A DNA stretch of 64,000 bases from Archilochus colubris (Eukaryota > Chordata > Aves > Apodiformes > Trochilidae). A program made the translations under genes and the position numbers. Shown piece by piece: positions 25,541-38,168 of the stretch (position 1 is its first letter; each line of letters opens with the position of its first letter). The DNA is taken from contig CM041084.1 in assembly GCA_023079485.1 (NCBI GenBank), positions 120,326,467-120,390,466 on the forward strand, given 5' to 3'. The notes under the pieces were generated by a model. It made no database searches and had not been told where the DNA came from. It was given only the letters and a program-made list of their open reading frames with translations.

Positions 25541-28051
25541 CCTGTTGTGTCATAGACATGACTTAACAAGGCTTGCAGGTTAGGGTGCTACAGCTTCTAT
25601 CACTTTCAGTGTATTGGTTGTGAGTGTTCTTGTAAAGATAGCTCTGTTTGCAGACTGACATTGCATTTACTCGAAATAGTGTTAAATTAATGTTAGTAGT
25701 CAGTGGAACCAAGTCTGTAACTATCAGAATCTCCATTTTGTGTGTCTCCAAAATGCCTGATAGTTGCTGAGTTTTCCGAGCTCCTCAGTTTAAATGTAAC
25801 TTGCTTGAATAGCCTCAAACTTAACACATATGCACACACACAAAACAAGCCCATGACAAAAAACAGAAAAAACCCCAAAAATAATCAAAACAAACAAAAA
25901 AGTAATTAAAAAAATACATAAGGCCAAAAGGATTCAGACAAAAAGGATCTTTTTTGTGTGTGTGGCAGTTACATAAAAGCAATGTAAATTTAGGTTAATA
26001 ATAGAAAAAGCACTATAGCCTTACTCTATAGAAACATCAGCCTAATGTAAGAGTGCACGTAATCCTTCTAAAAATGTCATTAGAAGAGAATCTGCAAGTC
26101 CAAATTGTAGTTACATTTACAGTAGAATATTTGTCCAAGCGGGTTGCTGAAATATGTCTGTTTTGTTTCCTCAGTAAAGAAAGGAAAGGCAAGAAGCTGT
26201 AGCCTGTATTTACCATGGCACAGACTCAAGATAAGCCTTAAAATTACTTTTTGGTGTCCAAACAGTGTGGTTTCCCCATCAAAAGGTTATTTGTTATAGA
26301 AGAGCTTTATTTGGCAAAAAATTGGGAACATTCACTTTTTAATTAGAGCAGCTAACTTTTGAGCACCCAGAGCCCAGAGTTATGGCATTTTATGATGCTT
26401 CTTTTCCCGATTATAAAGGAAACAAGTGCAAAATAATCTATTTCACCCCCTGGGAATTCCCTGTAGGTCAGTTACAGTATGAAAAAATAAGCCAGAAAAT
26501 GTTGACACTGAGTACACTTTCTTAACTTCTTCAGGACTTGTTTTGAACCTCTGGACCTTAGCTAGAAATTTTTAAAAATGGCTTTTATTAATTTCCTTTT
26601 TCTACATACTCATATCCTTATTTTTAACTCTACTTTTTTTTGGAGCATTTTTCATTTAACTTTATTAGTTAAGTGCACCTGTGTATTGAATGTCACCTGA
26701 AGTGGATTTTTTTGCCCTGACTTTGAAGGAATGGGAGATTTTATTTTACTGGATAATTTTATTAATTCTTGCTGATGCCAACCAAATACTGACCTAAGTG
26801 ATTGCAAGTCTTTATGTAAAACAAATTCACAACCAAACCTCTCCAAAATATTGCAGGACCAAATGAAACAATTGACATTTGAAACAGACAAACAAACAAA
26901 AAAAATGAAACAAAGAAATAAAAAACCCAAACCAAACCAACCTAAATTAAAGTAGATTTACTTGTAAAAAACAAAAAACAAACAAACAAAAAAAAGAGGT
27001 TCAAATACCTGCATATTTTAGATGCAAAAAATTACATTTCATTTGTCATTTCACATGATAAGACCTGTAAATCCATTAATTAACACATCCACAAAGCATC
27101 TGCAGCATCTTTGAATGAGTGCAAGGTTAAAACTCTATGAGAAGGTCAAGGGTCTTGTTACCTGCCATAGATCCTAAACACATTGAGAGTCTGCTCTCTC
27201 AGAGTGGGATCAGATGAGATGATGATCATCCAGACTGTGTTTATTTTTAGATATTGAGGGTAGATTTAAAGTAGAATAAGGAAGTTCTGCTTTAAACATC
27301 CTCATGACTGAAAATGTAACATTTTTCAAAGCATGTAGGGGAGATTCAATTGTAATGCTTCAACATTTTAGAACATCTATCTAATAACTATCATAGAACA
27401 CTGCAGGATGGGCTTCTGGGGAAGATTTGTTTGCTTGGAAGCAGTATGGCGAAGAGTTTTACAGCCTTCACATTGAAGCTAAAAAACCTTCAGCTTAATT
27501 TTAGCTTTAGCTAAGAGATACCTGTAGTTATGGATATTTCTTAATAAAATACAGTAAAACTACCAAAAAGCTGATTTGTTTTGTGGTATGAAAAAAACCA
27601 CTAAAGTTGCTGAAATTCATTTTGAGTAGCATGAAAGGAATTAAAAGGCATCCTATGAAAAACCTACCATAGCAATTTGCTAGAATAACTGAAATAGAAA
27701 TACATTTCAAGGAGGGTTTTAAAATAATAGGATAGATTGACCAATTCCCATGGAATCATCCATCATGCTTAAGCAGTTTGGCCTATGAAACTGAAATTGA
27801 GTTTTGTAAGAGGCACAAAAACATCCATTTAAGCAGAGAGAATAGAATTAATCTGGGCAGTTTGTGAAGAAATAGATCTAAAACACTACTGGAAAGGAAA
27901 AATATATCTCAGCATTCTTCAGCTGATAAGAGCTTACGGCAAGATGTGTAACTGAGGTCTTCAGCATTTGAAAACAGAAATATAACAGAATTTTCTTATA
28001 CTGCTGTTTAGGTCTGAATTGGAACAATATGTACTAAATATGTAAAGAGTG
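25541..28051. other. AT-rich non-coding stretch with A-rich tracts
   Basis: It holds A-rich low-complexity tracts at about 25,858-25,915, 26,884-26,940 and 26,966-26,998 (units AAAC, AACCC). Open frames are 92 codons or fewer and partly consist of these tracts. No gene or recognisable transposon was seen. Confidence 0.55.
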
Positions 28052-28342
28052 AGTGTTAGGAGGATGGAGCCAGGCTCTTCTCAGTGATGACCTATAATAA
28101 CAGGACATAGGGTAATGAAAGCAAGTTGGAGCACAGGAGCTTCCATGTAGACATAAGGTGACAGAACACTGGAACAGGCAGCCCAGTGAGGTTGTGGAAT
28201 CTCCTTCTCTGGATTCATTCAAAACCCACCTGGACATGTTCCTGTGTGACCAACATTAGGTGGTCTTCCTTGGGCAGGGGGGTTTGACTTGATGATCTTT
28301 GAAGGTCCCTTCCATCACCTAACACTGAGCTCTGGGATCTGT
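28052..28342 (+). mobile_element. CR1 LINE 3' fragment, plus orientation
   Basis: It matches the CR1 3' region from AGGATGGAGCCAGGCTCTTC through GAACACTGGAACAGGCAGCC, GAGGTTGTGGAATCTCCTTC, CACCTGGACATGTTCCTGTG and GATGATCTTTGAAGGTCCCT. The final ATTCTATG repeats are lost or unrecognisable. Its subfamily differs in the tail region from the copy at 25,075-25,540. Confidence 0.93.
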
Positions 28343-28439
28343 AATATCTTCAGTTGCATGTACACTGTGGACAGTTGTTTCAGCAAAACTAGAAACACCG
28401 GAAAGAAAAGATTATCAGTACTGGCAAACAGCTAAATAG

Positions 28440-28735
28440 AAATTATGTAAACTAGGACTGCTCAGCTGGGAAAAGACAGTTGAGGAAGTCTATGATAGGG
28501 GTCTATAAAAATGAATGATGAGTAAAACTTTTGCACTCAAAGAGGAAGCAGCATGCAAAGAAATTATTTTACAAGCAAAAGGAAATGCATAAAGGAGAGA
28601 ATTAAGCCTCGGAACTCAATACCACAGGATGTTTGGAGGCCAAAATTATAAATGGCTTTGAAAAAGGACTAGACCACTTTCATGATGGATAGGTCCATTG
28701 GTAACTATTAAGCATGATGGTCGATGCCCACGCTC
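28440..28735 (+). mobile_element. Old, diverged CR1/L3-like LINE fragment, plus orientation
   Basis: Words such as ATACCACAGGATGTTTGGAG, GGCCAAAATTATAAATGGC and CATGATGGATAGGTCCATTG resemble the ancient amniote CR1/L3 3' region (CCACAGGATGTTGTGGAGGC and GGATAGGTCCAT in consensus form). It is much more diverged than the avian copies around it, so it is probably an older layer. Boundaries are loose. Confidence 0.65.
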
Positions 28736-28879
28736 TGACATAAAATGTCTTTAAAATACTGGCTGCCAGGAGATCAGAAACAGTGGTAAGCAAGATCACT
28801 TTAGAAAGACTGAAGAGGCAATGCATGGAAAAAAACAGGTCAGCTGAGGTCATAAATGGACAACCAGGGTACTGTATGG

Positions 28880-28914
28880 CAATATCAAAGGCTCAAACAT
28901 TGCCTTTGATATTG
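28880..28914. repeat. Perfect 13-bp inverted repeat, 9-base loop
   Basis: CAATATCAAAGGC (28880-28892) is exactly reverse-complemented by GCCTTTGATATTG (28902-28914) around TCAAACATT. A 13-bp perfect hairpin with so short a loop is not expected by chance in 64 kb. No repeat family is recognised. Confidence 0.95.
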
Positions 28915-29502
28915 AAGCTCAACTTCAGAATGAGAAGGTGGCTTGAGGATATTTTCTATTGCAGGTGGCTTACAAGAGGAAAAGGATGGGGAAAAACAAG
29001 TTACTCAGGAGGAAAAATCTAAACTAGTGAGACATAAGATACAGCGTGATGCTACTTAAGTAATTTTCCTCTACTGCTCCTCCTGCTCTGAAGGCTGGTG
29101 GCTCAGTTATGGATGTCTCAACCTGTGGGTGAATAATGACGAAATTCTACTACTCTGGAGATCCCAAAGGAAGAATGAATCTGAAGTAATAGAAAATATG
29201 TAGGTGCACTTTTTTCTGGTGGAAGTAGTCTTTAATTTGGCATTAAAAATAATTTATAAATACGAATTCAGTATAAATAGTGATTGCAGTTTCCCTTTAC
29301 CACTGAAGGTCATAGCAGAAAAGTCATGGGGAAGGTCTTTCAAGAAGGAGTTGTTATGAAAAACATTTCCTAATGTGATAAAGTGAATAAGACAGATGTA
29401 TTTTTCAGGGGGTTTTCAGTCCATCTGTCAGTAGTCCCCGAATTAGTCACTGTTGGTCATAGCACCTTCCATAATACTAATATGCTATCTATCAAACGTC
29501 TT

Positions 29503-29532
29503 AGGCATTGTGTCAAAAGGCATTGTGTCAAA
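29503..29532. repeat. Two-copy 15-bp tandem duplication
   Basis: AGGCATTGTGTCAAA occurs twice in direct succession (29503-29517 and 29518-29532) without mismatch. Confidence 0.95.
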
Positions 29533-30477
29533 AACCTTCTCAATGGGTACGTTGGAAATTGTCATTGAGTGAATGTAAAAGAGCTGCTATGACATACCAC
29601 AGGTCTTGCAAGCAGCTGAAGAAAATCTGCATCAGTGTTTTCTGTCTGTAACAGAGTGGTTACAACATTATGGCACCCATGGTTTGAAGACAGCAGCACT
29701 CGTGTTTCTTAGTGCAAGCTCTTTCTCTTAAAGAGTACTATTTGCTCCACAAGCAGCTTAGCCTGTAATACCATGCATATTTTATATGGCTCTTCAATGA
29801 AGTGCGTTCAAGCACTCCAGTATGTGTTATTACAGGAGGTGAATACTTCAAAAACTCTCATCCCCATTCCCTCTGTCTCCCACTACTATTTCCTACCCTA
29901 CATCTCAGTGTGTCATATCAGTTATACCCACAGAATTGTTCATGAGGCTGCTTTGTGAAGTGAATCAAGAAAATTATTTAGATTAAAAATCATGCTCCAA
30001 AACACAGGGTTATTTTAGTCTGACAGGAGGGAGATGGAAATTGTATTGCAAATGTTTGAATAACTAGTAAATTCCACACCAGTATTCCTTTCCAGTGCTG
30101 CTTTTTTCCTTAGTTTGTATGTATATGCCTCTAACTAGAAATGGCTAGGTATGAGCTTACATTGATGTATGGTAACAGTCTCTTAGACCTTAGTTTGCCA
30201 TAGAAATTGCTAAAAAAGTTGCTACTTTTCCCTTGGGAAAAGCTGGAGTTTCTAGCTTTTAAATGCCTATAACTGACAAATTTCATGACTTCTAAAAAAT
30301 AACTGGGTAAACTCCTCTGTTTTTTAATATGAACACTACAAACAGCAATAGACCATAAAATTAATTAATTTTAACATTAAACAATGAAAAGGGAAATATA
30401 ATCAAGATGCAGAGAATTCTCATACTGATATGATAAGCATGACCAATACACAGAAGAAAAAATATGTTTCATTGCTT

Positions 30478-30585
30478 ATCATAGAATCATAGAATCATAG
30501 AATTGGCTGGGTTGGAAGGGACCTCAGAGATCATCGAGTCCAACCCTTGAACCACCGTTGTGGTTGCTAGACTATGGTATTGTAA
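30478..30585 (-). mobile_element. CR1 LINE 3' fragment, minus orientation
   Basis: It starts with three ATCATAGA-type terminal units, then TTGGCTGGGTTGGAAGGGAC and CTCAGAGATCATCGAGTCCA, the best-preserved CR1 3' end in the window. About 105 bases remain. Its near-consensus sequence suggests it is one of the youngest insertions here. Confidence 0.95.
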
Positions 30586-33500
30586 AGTCCTTGGATACAT
30601 AAAAGATGACTATATATTGCAGTACAATGTTTGTAGTAACTAGCCTGTAGTAAATAGTTTGTAGTAACTTATTTTGTGATTGAAAATAAGTAGTAATCTG
30701 CCAGCTCTGCCCACAGGGTGCTTCTCTGAGTGCACACCATGGTGCAAATCCTCAGATGACTCTTGTACAGTACAGAAGGAAAATCTTATTTACTTCTGAG
30801 ATTTTAAGGCACACAGATAGTAATCAGTAAAGCAAAGCACACAGTATAGTAAGATCTCAGAATTAGTTTGAGAGTTAATTTGATAAAAATTCAATAATTA
30901 ACTGAGAAAGCCAAGTTAAATCATACCTCAAACATTTCAGAATACAGTATTGATTTATATAGGAGTTTGGACACACATGAAGCAAAAAGAAGTTTCTTAA
31001 CCTCTTTACTAATATTCTACTTATGACTGGATTCTCTTAGGTTGTATAAAGCTGTGAATATAGGTTTACCACAGTGGTTCATTCAAAACTGTGACCATCA
31101 GTTTAAGAAACACTGAGGCAGATGATTTGTCTTATTTAAATAAAACTTTATTTCCTCAGAATCGTTTACCATTTAAAATAATTTTCTGGACAGAAAAAGT
31201 GAAATCCCACATGCAAACACAAAAGGCAGTGGGGAAGTAGGTATGCTGTACTATATCATCTTGCACTAGAAGAATGTAAAATAAACTGGGATTGATTTCT
31301 GAAGCAAGAGATTTATTTCCCTGCCTTCACACAGCCACGTGGTATTCTTACCTTTCTATTTTTTACATGGAAGATTATGTTTGTTTAGTTATAACTCAGT
31401 TTTTAACTTATCAGCTTAGAATTTCAGCTGGCACCATCACTACTGAAGTTGCATAATGTTTATTAGAAATATCCAGGAAGTGTTTCGTGTGCCCAGTAAT
31501 TTTGAGCTACATGGCTGTAATACAGATAATTAACAATACTGAAAAATTTTCGGAGTCTCTGGGCTAGGATAGGTTAATAAATCTGTCACAATGCATCCTG
31601 AAGTGGAATATAGACCATATGGTGAGAAGATACAAAAAACATGCAAAAAAAAAGAAATTGCAAATATGAGGTGCTGGTGATCACAGAAGCATTCATCTCC
31701 TGGTGTTTTAGAAAACTCAACTGAGACAGAGGGCTGTCACTTGAGTTCATACTCTGCACTACCACCAAGTACCACCTGCATTGTGGAGTAGTTACACTGA
31801 ATTGCAAGCTCAGGAAAACTACCCAAGTAATCCATTTCATGAAATTAAATATGATTGTGCTTATAACCTGTGACCTCCATGGAGGAGCTGGTGGAATCAA
31901 TGGCTACAACACTGGGTTTAATAAACAACCTTACTGAAGTGTCAGTGATTTAAAAAGACAACATTGTAGAGAAAACATGGAAATATCAGCCATGCTGAAG
32001 AAAAAGTATGTTTACGGGCCTCTCTCTCCACAAAGACAATACCTGGTTATTTTGATGCTACCTAGGTAATGCTTTAGGATAGCATCTGGAAAGGTTGCTA
32101 TAGTTATACCTAATGTTGTGTGTTGCTGAATGCATGATCTGTTTTCTACTTTCCCTCAGTACAACTTGTATCCCATAGGATTAGAAAGTCTTCCATTCCA
32201 TGCTCAGCCTGATTGAGGCTCTAATTCATGGATTTACTACACAGCCAGTGCCAAAAGCTGACATTTCTGTTACCTGGCACATTATGGTTACTTTGTAAGT
32301 AAAAAATGCAGATTGAGAAAATATGAAGGCTATCATCAAAAATCCATATTTTGCTTCTGAAGACTTGTTCTAGGATTAATTTTCTTCCAGTGGGTCATCA
32401 AATAGGAACCTGACCCTAACAAAACTTGCTGGTAAACATAGCAGCAAGACATTGCAAAGGTTGCTAACGCTGCAAAGTCAGCATAACCTTCAACCTATTG
32501 ATTCTGCAAATCAAGAAACTCACAAGCTGCTGCAAGTAAATCCAAATCCTATAAATATTAGGAACATGAAGGTTTCAGTAAATAATTACTGTCAAAGTCA
32601 AGTCTATAAACAACTTGTTAAAACATGTCAAACTGACAGACATTTCTTGTATTTTCAGTACCCTTTCCAGTACAGGAGAGAAAACAAAGCCTTGCTGATA
32701 TTTGTGATTTACTGATATTACAGGAGGCTGCTGGACATGCTGGTGCCTTTCCAAAAGTCCTTTAGAACTTTATACCAAAACAAAGGATCTGGCAAATTTC
32801 TTTACAAATGTTCATCTCTCTGGCAACCCACCCAAAGAATATCGAGTTGGAAAAGTTAAGACCTTGTAAGCAAGCAAGCAGTCAATTCTACCACCTATCA
32901 ACCAAGATATATGACTGGATAATGCTAGTCACATCTTGTCAGGGGGCTTCCTCCTCAAGCAAGAGGAAACAATCGTGGAAACAGCTGTCCTAATAGAGCA
33001 AGCAGAGTTTAGATTTAGTAATGATAGTTCTGATTAGGTTCCAGCATAGTTCACCTTTACTGAGGTCAGCTACTGAAAGGCATTTAAGGAACGGTTGAAT
33101 TTGTTACTTTCACTTGCTGACCTCTGAAGTGAGAAATGTCTGTCTTTTAAGCTTATTTCTATGTTACCAAACATCCTTAATTTTCACTCACCTCTTACAC
33201 TACTGAATAAAGTGCCCAGCAGTAGAAAATCTGCATACTTAATATAAATTCTGAACGAAGGTCTCCCTCAAGCTCCACTTCTTCTCAATCAACAATACTC
33301 TACCTGCAACCTCCTACAAGTTTATGTCTGAAAATGTCTGCACTTGCAAATGGGTCTGATGCCTGCTCTGATATGAGCAGACATTTCACTATGATCCTCA
33401 GAGACATTTCACTATGATCCTCAGAGTATAAGAACGTATCTTGTATCTCCAGGGAAAATCCTCTTTCCCTCCAGGGAAGGTTACATCTGCTCTACCTTCT

Positions 33501-33859
33501 GGGAATGGTCTAAGGGGAATATCCACCTGTGCAAGCACATCTAGGAGTTAGTCTGTTAGCTGGCAAGCAAATATCTACCTGGAAGGGGCTAAACTGTGCC
33601 AATGAATATACTAAAAGTTAAATAGCAAGAAAAATCGTGATCTAGCACTCAGCTTCATGCTCAAGCCCCGTTTTATTCCACAGCATAAATGTAGTTTTAG
33701 AGATCAGCTTCATGGTCTGGAAACTAAATCTTCCATAACTTCTGCTTTCTCCCAGAACAGGAAGAAAATCATAGATAGTTTCAAAAAGGTAAGAACTAAT
33801 AGGAAGACATTCCTATAAATGTCATACAAGGTTTGCACAGGAATGCAAATTAAGTTCCT
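30586..33859. other. AT-rich non-coding stretch, no gene recognised
   Basis: Open frames up to 104 codons (31,586-31,900, minus strand) and 87 codons (32,452-32,715, plus strand) show no recognised domain. A 23-bp tandem duplication lies at 33,381-33,426. No CR1 end was recognised. Confidence 0.5.
33381..33426. repeat. Two-copy 23-bp tandem duplication
   Basis: The unit ACATTTCACTATGATCCTCA plus GAG fills 33381-33403 and is repeated exactly at 33404-33426. The identical copies indicate a recent event. Confidence 0.95.
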
Positions 33860-34010
33860 GAATCAGCAAATAATTCAGATTAGAAGGGATTTCAGGAGGC
33901 CATCTAGGCCAGCCTCCTGCTGTAAACTGGGCCAACACTGAATGTGGACCAGATTAGGGTTGCCTGCTGAAGCATGTTGGAATCTGATTGAAAGTTGCAC
34001 ACAGCTGCCA
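33860..34010 (-). mobile_element. Diverged CR1 LINE 3' fragment, minus orientation
   Basis: TCAGATTAGAAGGGATTTCA, GGAGGCCATCTAGGCCAGCC and GGGCCAACACTGAATGTGGA follow the complement of an older CR1 3' UTR. The terminal ATTCTATG units are lost. About 150 bases are recognisable. Confidence 0.8.
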
Positions 34011-35436
34011 AACACATCCTGAAAACAGCAAAATACAAGAGCCCAAATCTACCCATTAAAAGGTAATGGGAACTACCTGGGGTAACAATGTATTTGCCCT
34101 GAAGATTTTAAAACACGAGTATGTTCTATCTACAGCAGAGGACTGCTCATTGGTTTGATATAACAGCCTTCATACATAGTTGATCCCTCCTGAAATAAAT
34201 AGCTCTTTGAGAGTAATAAGCAGTGCATTAAACTCAAATCCAATTCCTTGGCTTTCAATACTGTTGAGCATTCTGCCATCCAAACATTAAACGTAAAGCA
34301 GCTGCACTATAAGAGTGCCAGAAATTTATGGTCAATAAAGATCTGCCACTCGAGGCTAACATAAATGAAGAACAAGCCATGTGCCTAAAATCCAGAAAAC
34401 TGCTTTAACTATTCACCTCAAATCTTTAGGCAAAACATAAAGATCTAACATCTTGAAGGCATTTAGCATAGGTATCCAGAAATATCCTAAGTAAGAAATG
34501 CATTTGTAATCTCACATCTACCAAAATTTACCGAACTTCATCAATAAAAATCTATCTAAACTAATTTACAGCCAAAGAAGTCACAGAGGGTGTATGCGTT
34601 TTCTGTATAAGCAGGGATAGCTTTTTGAGGAGAATTTCAGAGAACTTAATAATTTGTATTATTAAACAACTCTGGAATGTGCTGTGATGTAGGGAACAAC
34701 AAAGACTTCATCAGTCTGTCTCAGATTTCTACAGTAGGTTTTATGTGAATAGTGTTTAATTTCTTTTTTTTTAATGTCTATTGTAAGACAGAAAGGGAAC
34801 ACTAACATAATTCTATAGATACATACTATTTTATAACATATTGCATATTTCTGATTTATACACAGAGCATTTTTTTTATCTCTCCATTTAAATGCTATGA
34901 GTTCCATGGGCAATGGATTTCCAAAGAAGTGTCCTCTTACTATACAATGAAGCAAGAGCAGATTACAGAAAATTACTATCCTTTCTGTAAGAGATAATAA
35001 AAACTTGGGGAAAGAATCTGTAAGACCTGCATTAAACCTGTGGAAGTCAAAGGCCTTGTTAATAAGTTAAAAACAGAAAGAATGTTGTTCCATTTTGTTA
35101 ATAGTAATTTTAGAAAAATATTGTTTTTTAAATGAAAGAATACCTTCATATTTCTATGGAAATGTAAGGAGGATAGTAATTTCATTGAATCCCTTTAATG
35201 ATTCAAGGTTTACAAATAAACCTAAAGAAGTTACAATGGCATTAAAAAAAAAGATATGCATTACAAAAGGATAAAGCAAACATCCTAGAGCAACATGTGT
35301 CAGCATGATGAATTCTTTCCTTTAATGTAACACTTGTTCTCAAAAATTCCTTTGAAAATGCAAATTATCCATAGCATTTAGATTTTCTAATAGACTGATA
35401 GGTATGAAACACCTCTTCCTCGTAACTTAGGAATTA

Positions 35437-35507
35437 GCAAGTAGGGTCAGAATTACACTGCATAGGTATCAGGTATACATAGGATTGTGTAATTCTGACC
35501 CTGCTGC
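35437..35507. repeat. Hairpin with 16-bp perfect stem extended by wobble and bulge
   Basis: AGGGTCAGAATTACAC (35443-35458) is exactly reverse-complemented by GTGTAATTCTGACCCT (35487-35502) across a 28-base loop. Pairing continues outward with a G.T wobble, two Watson-Crick pairs, a bulge and two G-C pairs. Farther out, ATAGACTGAT (near 35,392) and ATCAGTCTAA (near 35,509) are also complementary, which suggests an older, larger palindrome. The size resembles a pre-miRNA, but no known mature miRNA sequence was recognised. Confidence 0.9.
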
Positions 35508-36547
35508 AATCAGTCTAACATGGGCTAAATCTTCTAGAACAACTTCCTCATGTGATATTATTCATAGTCATCAAGAACACCACAGGGGATTTTTCGTAAT
35601 TAACTTTTAACATGACAAGAAGTAAAAGGCCACATGGCCATCTAGTGTTTACTGTAAGAAATGCAAGTGATCAACTACTCCCCATTTGCCAAGGACTTGC
35701 ACAGATACCCTTTAACAGTGAAAATGCTTTCAGGGTGCATGCTATTTCTGCAAAGCTGAAACCTGAAATTCTGTCTGTAACACTGAAAACCCTTGTAAAA
35801 CAGGCTTATTTCGCAGCTTCAGTTATTCCTGTAAACTCTATCCTTACTTCAAGACTTTCACAGCACACGTGGGGCAGAGATACGGGTGCAGGCAGGGAGG
35901 ATTTTCAAAGACTCTCAGGCATGGAGTGAATACACTGAATTCTGGCAGCAGTCAAGTGACTATCTGGTTATGTAAATAATATCTGCTGATACCTTGATAC
36001 CCAAAACTACTGTTCAAAGACAAATAAAGATTTTTTGCCTCTTCTCTGAAAGAAGGTTATTCCGAGCTGCCTGGCAGCTCTCTACCACGCAAACACACCA
36101 GGCACACCCTGGCATGTGGGGTCCCAGAACATGCTGCACATCTCAGGTCTGGTCTTGCTCTGAGGGCAGATTCAAACCCATAGCAAAAAAGAAAAAGACA
36201 GATGTAATAGTATTCTTCGGCTGCAGTATGACCTGGTGGTGAACCAGAGCAAGTATTTACAGAAGATCTGTAAGTCAAAGCATGCTTATGGCTGTCAGTA
36301 CGTGTCAGGGTGGAGCTGTGATACACAATTGTTACAATTGTACGGTAATGTTTGCCTGTTCAGTCCCTAATGTATTCAGTGAAAAAAATAGCACATCCCA
36401 CCACACACAAAAGTCATTTTGTTTCCATTGAAGGCAAAAGGAATTTCACCACTGACTTTGGCAACATTATACTTTTATGAAAATAACTCATTTGTGTTCA
36501 TGGGCATAAACCACATTAGTTGTCCTTCACAGAAGTACAGAAATTTT

Positions 36548-36612
36548 CATAGACTCACAGAATAAGTCAGGTTGGAAGAGACCTGCAGAGGTCATCTCTT
36601 CAGACACCCATG
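36548..36612 (-). mobile_element. Short CR1 LINE 3' remnant, minus orientation
   Basis: CATAGACTCACAGAATAAGT followed by CAGGTTGGAAGAGACCTG and AGAGGTCATCT is a diverged complement of the CR1 terminus, about 65 bases long. Confidence 0.8.
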
Positions 36613-37896
36613 ACAAGATGGAAAAAGAGGAAAGAGCTCTTCTCCACCTCCAGAGTAGTTCCTGACAACATAACTCAAAAACTCAGGATGAATCTATTTT
36701 GCAAAACTTCAATATTTTAGAGACATTTTCTACTTCATTGTGCTCTGCCTGTCACTGCACGGTCCCATGTAGAAAGCAAAGGACTGACAGAAATCTTCCA
36801 GGAAAACTGACAACTCTTCCCGGGAAGAGAAATCTCTCATCAAAGCTACTTTTAATGCATTTGAAGATGCAAGAGACACAGCTAAACATCTCATCAGTAA
36901 ATGTTCATTAGGAATGGCCCTTTTGTGCATAGTGAGTTTTAATTAGCACTACCTTTGTCCCTGCAGGGGGTACTGCCAATGACAGCTGAGTTCACTTGCT
37001 TGCTGCCACTGGGTAAACACTGTGATGTCTGCCACCGACATGGATCTCTTCTGTACTCATAAATGTGGGTTCTTGTCCTACCTCTACCTCATTTGTTAAT
37101 TATGGCCACTGAGAATTATGCCATCAAGCTTTTTTTTGAAGGTACTTTCAGCATAAAGATGGAAGAAATTAAATTACATTATAGCTAATGAAGGACCACC
37201 TGAGCCCTATAGCAATTTCTACAGGCATATGGGATCTGGTGGGCTATTCAAGAATGTAGAAGAAATATTTGAGGTTATTTAATTCATTAAATAATTCCCT
37301 AGGTTCTCACTAAGTACAACACATACACAGGTCACAGTGTTCTTTTCTTTTTTCCAATGTACAATTAATGAGAAGACACACTGAGGAGTGGTTGGATTTA
37401 AATATAAGAAAAGATGCTACATATGCAAATATCCTGAAGGAAGCCCAGGCAGGCATTTCACAAAAATACCCATCAGTGTAACATGGCACAACAGCATTCT
37501 GCAATCTAGTTCATTGGACATATCCCAAATACGACAATATTACACGAAGCCAAAGCAGAAATCTTTTAAAAATTATCCGAGGGGCTGGAAACACATCCTT
37601 CAATACATTTAGTGAAAGATACGTGTAAGTCTCAGCAACCTTTTAAAAAGTCCCATCCTCCAAATATTTACTCCTGTTTTACTCTTGTCACTTTTCAGAA
37701 CACCTAAGGCCTAAGAGAGCTGCAAGTAACACTTAACTTTAAAGACTAGGATTTGAAATTGGTGAGAATACTTCCAGCAGTTCTGACTACATGCAGTATG
37801 TCCAAAACACCCTCTAGCTCTTGTCACTTCATTGTCTAGATAAGAAATGGAGTAGAAAGCATAGATAGCGCTGTAGCTCATTTGCAGCCTTCCCAT

Positions 37897-38168
37897 AAAA
37901 CCACAGGGCTACAAGGATGATCAAGGGACTAGAACACCTGTCTTATGAGGAAAGGGTCAGAGTCCTGGGGCTGATTAGTCTGGAAAGAGACAACTAAGTG
38001 GAGATCTTATTAATGTATACAAATATCTGAAGGGTGGGCAGTCTATTTTCAGTGGTGCCCTGTGACAGCACAAGGGACAATGGATACAAACTGGAACACA
38101 GGAAGTTCCACCTCAATGAGGAAAAACTTTACTATAAAGGAGACAGAACACTGGTCCAGAGTGCCATC
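37897..38168 (+). mobile_element. CR1 LINE internal/3' fragment, plus orientation, truncated at its 3' end
   Basis: ACAAGGATGATCAAGGGACT, CACCTGTCTTATGAGGAAAG, GTGGTGCCCTGTGACAGCAC and CTGGAACACAGGAAGTTCCA follow the CR1 3' region in sense order. The copy stops at about 38,168, before the usual terminal part and ATTCTATG repeats, so it was cut by a later deletion or rearrangement. Confidence 0.9.

Larger units (their letters stand above)
28736..30477. other. Non-coding stretch, no gene recognised
   Basis: Mostly AT-rich with short chance frames. It includes a perfect 13-bp inverted repeat (28,880-28,914) and a 15-bp tandem duplication (29,503-29,532), listed separately. Confidence 0.55.
34011..37896. 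other. AT-rich non-coding stretch, no gene recognised
   Basis: It contains the long-arm hairpin at 35,437-35,507 and a short CR1 piece near 36,548. Frames of 105 codons at 35,612-35,929 (plus) and 97 codons at 34,662-34,955 (minus) match nothing I recognise. Confidence 0.5.
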
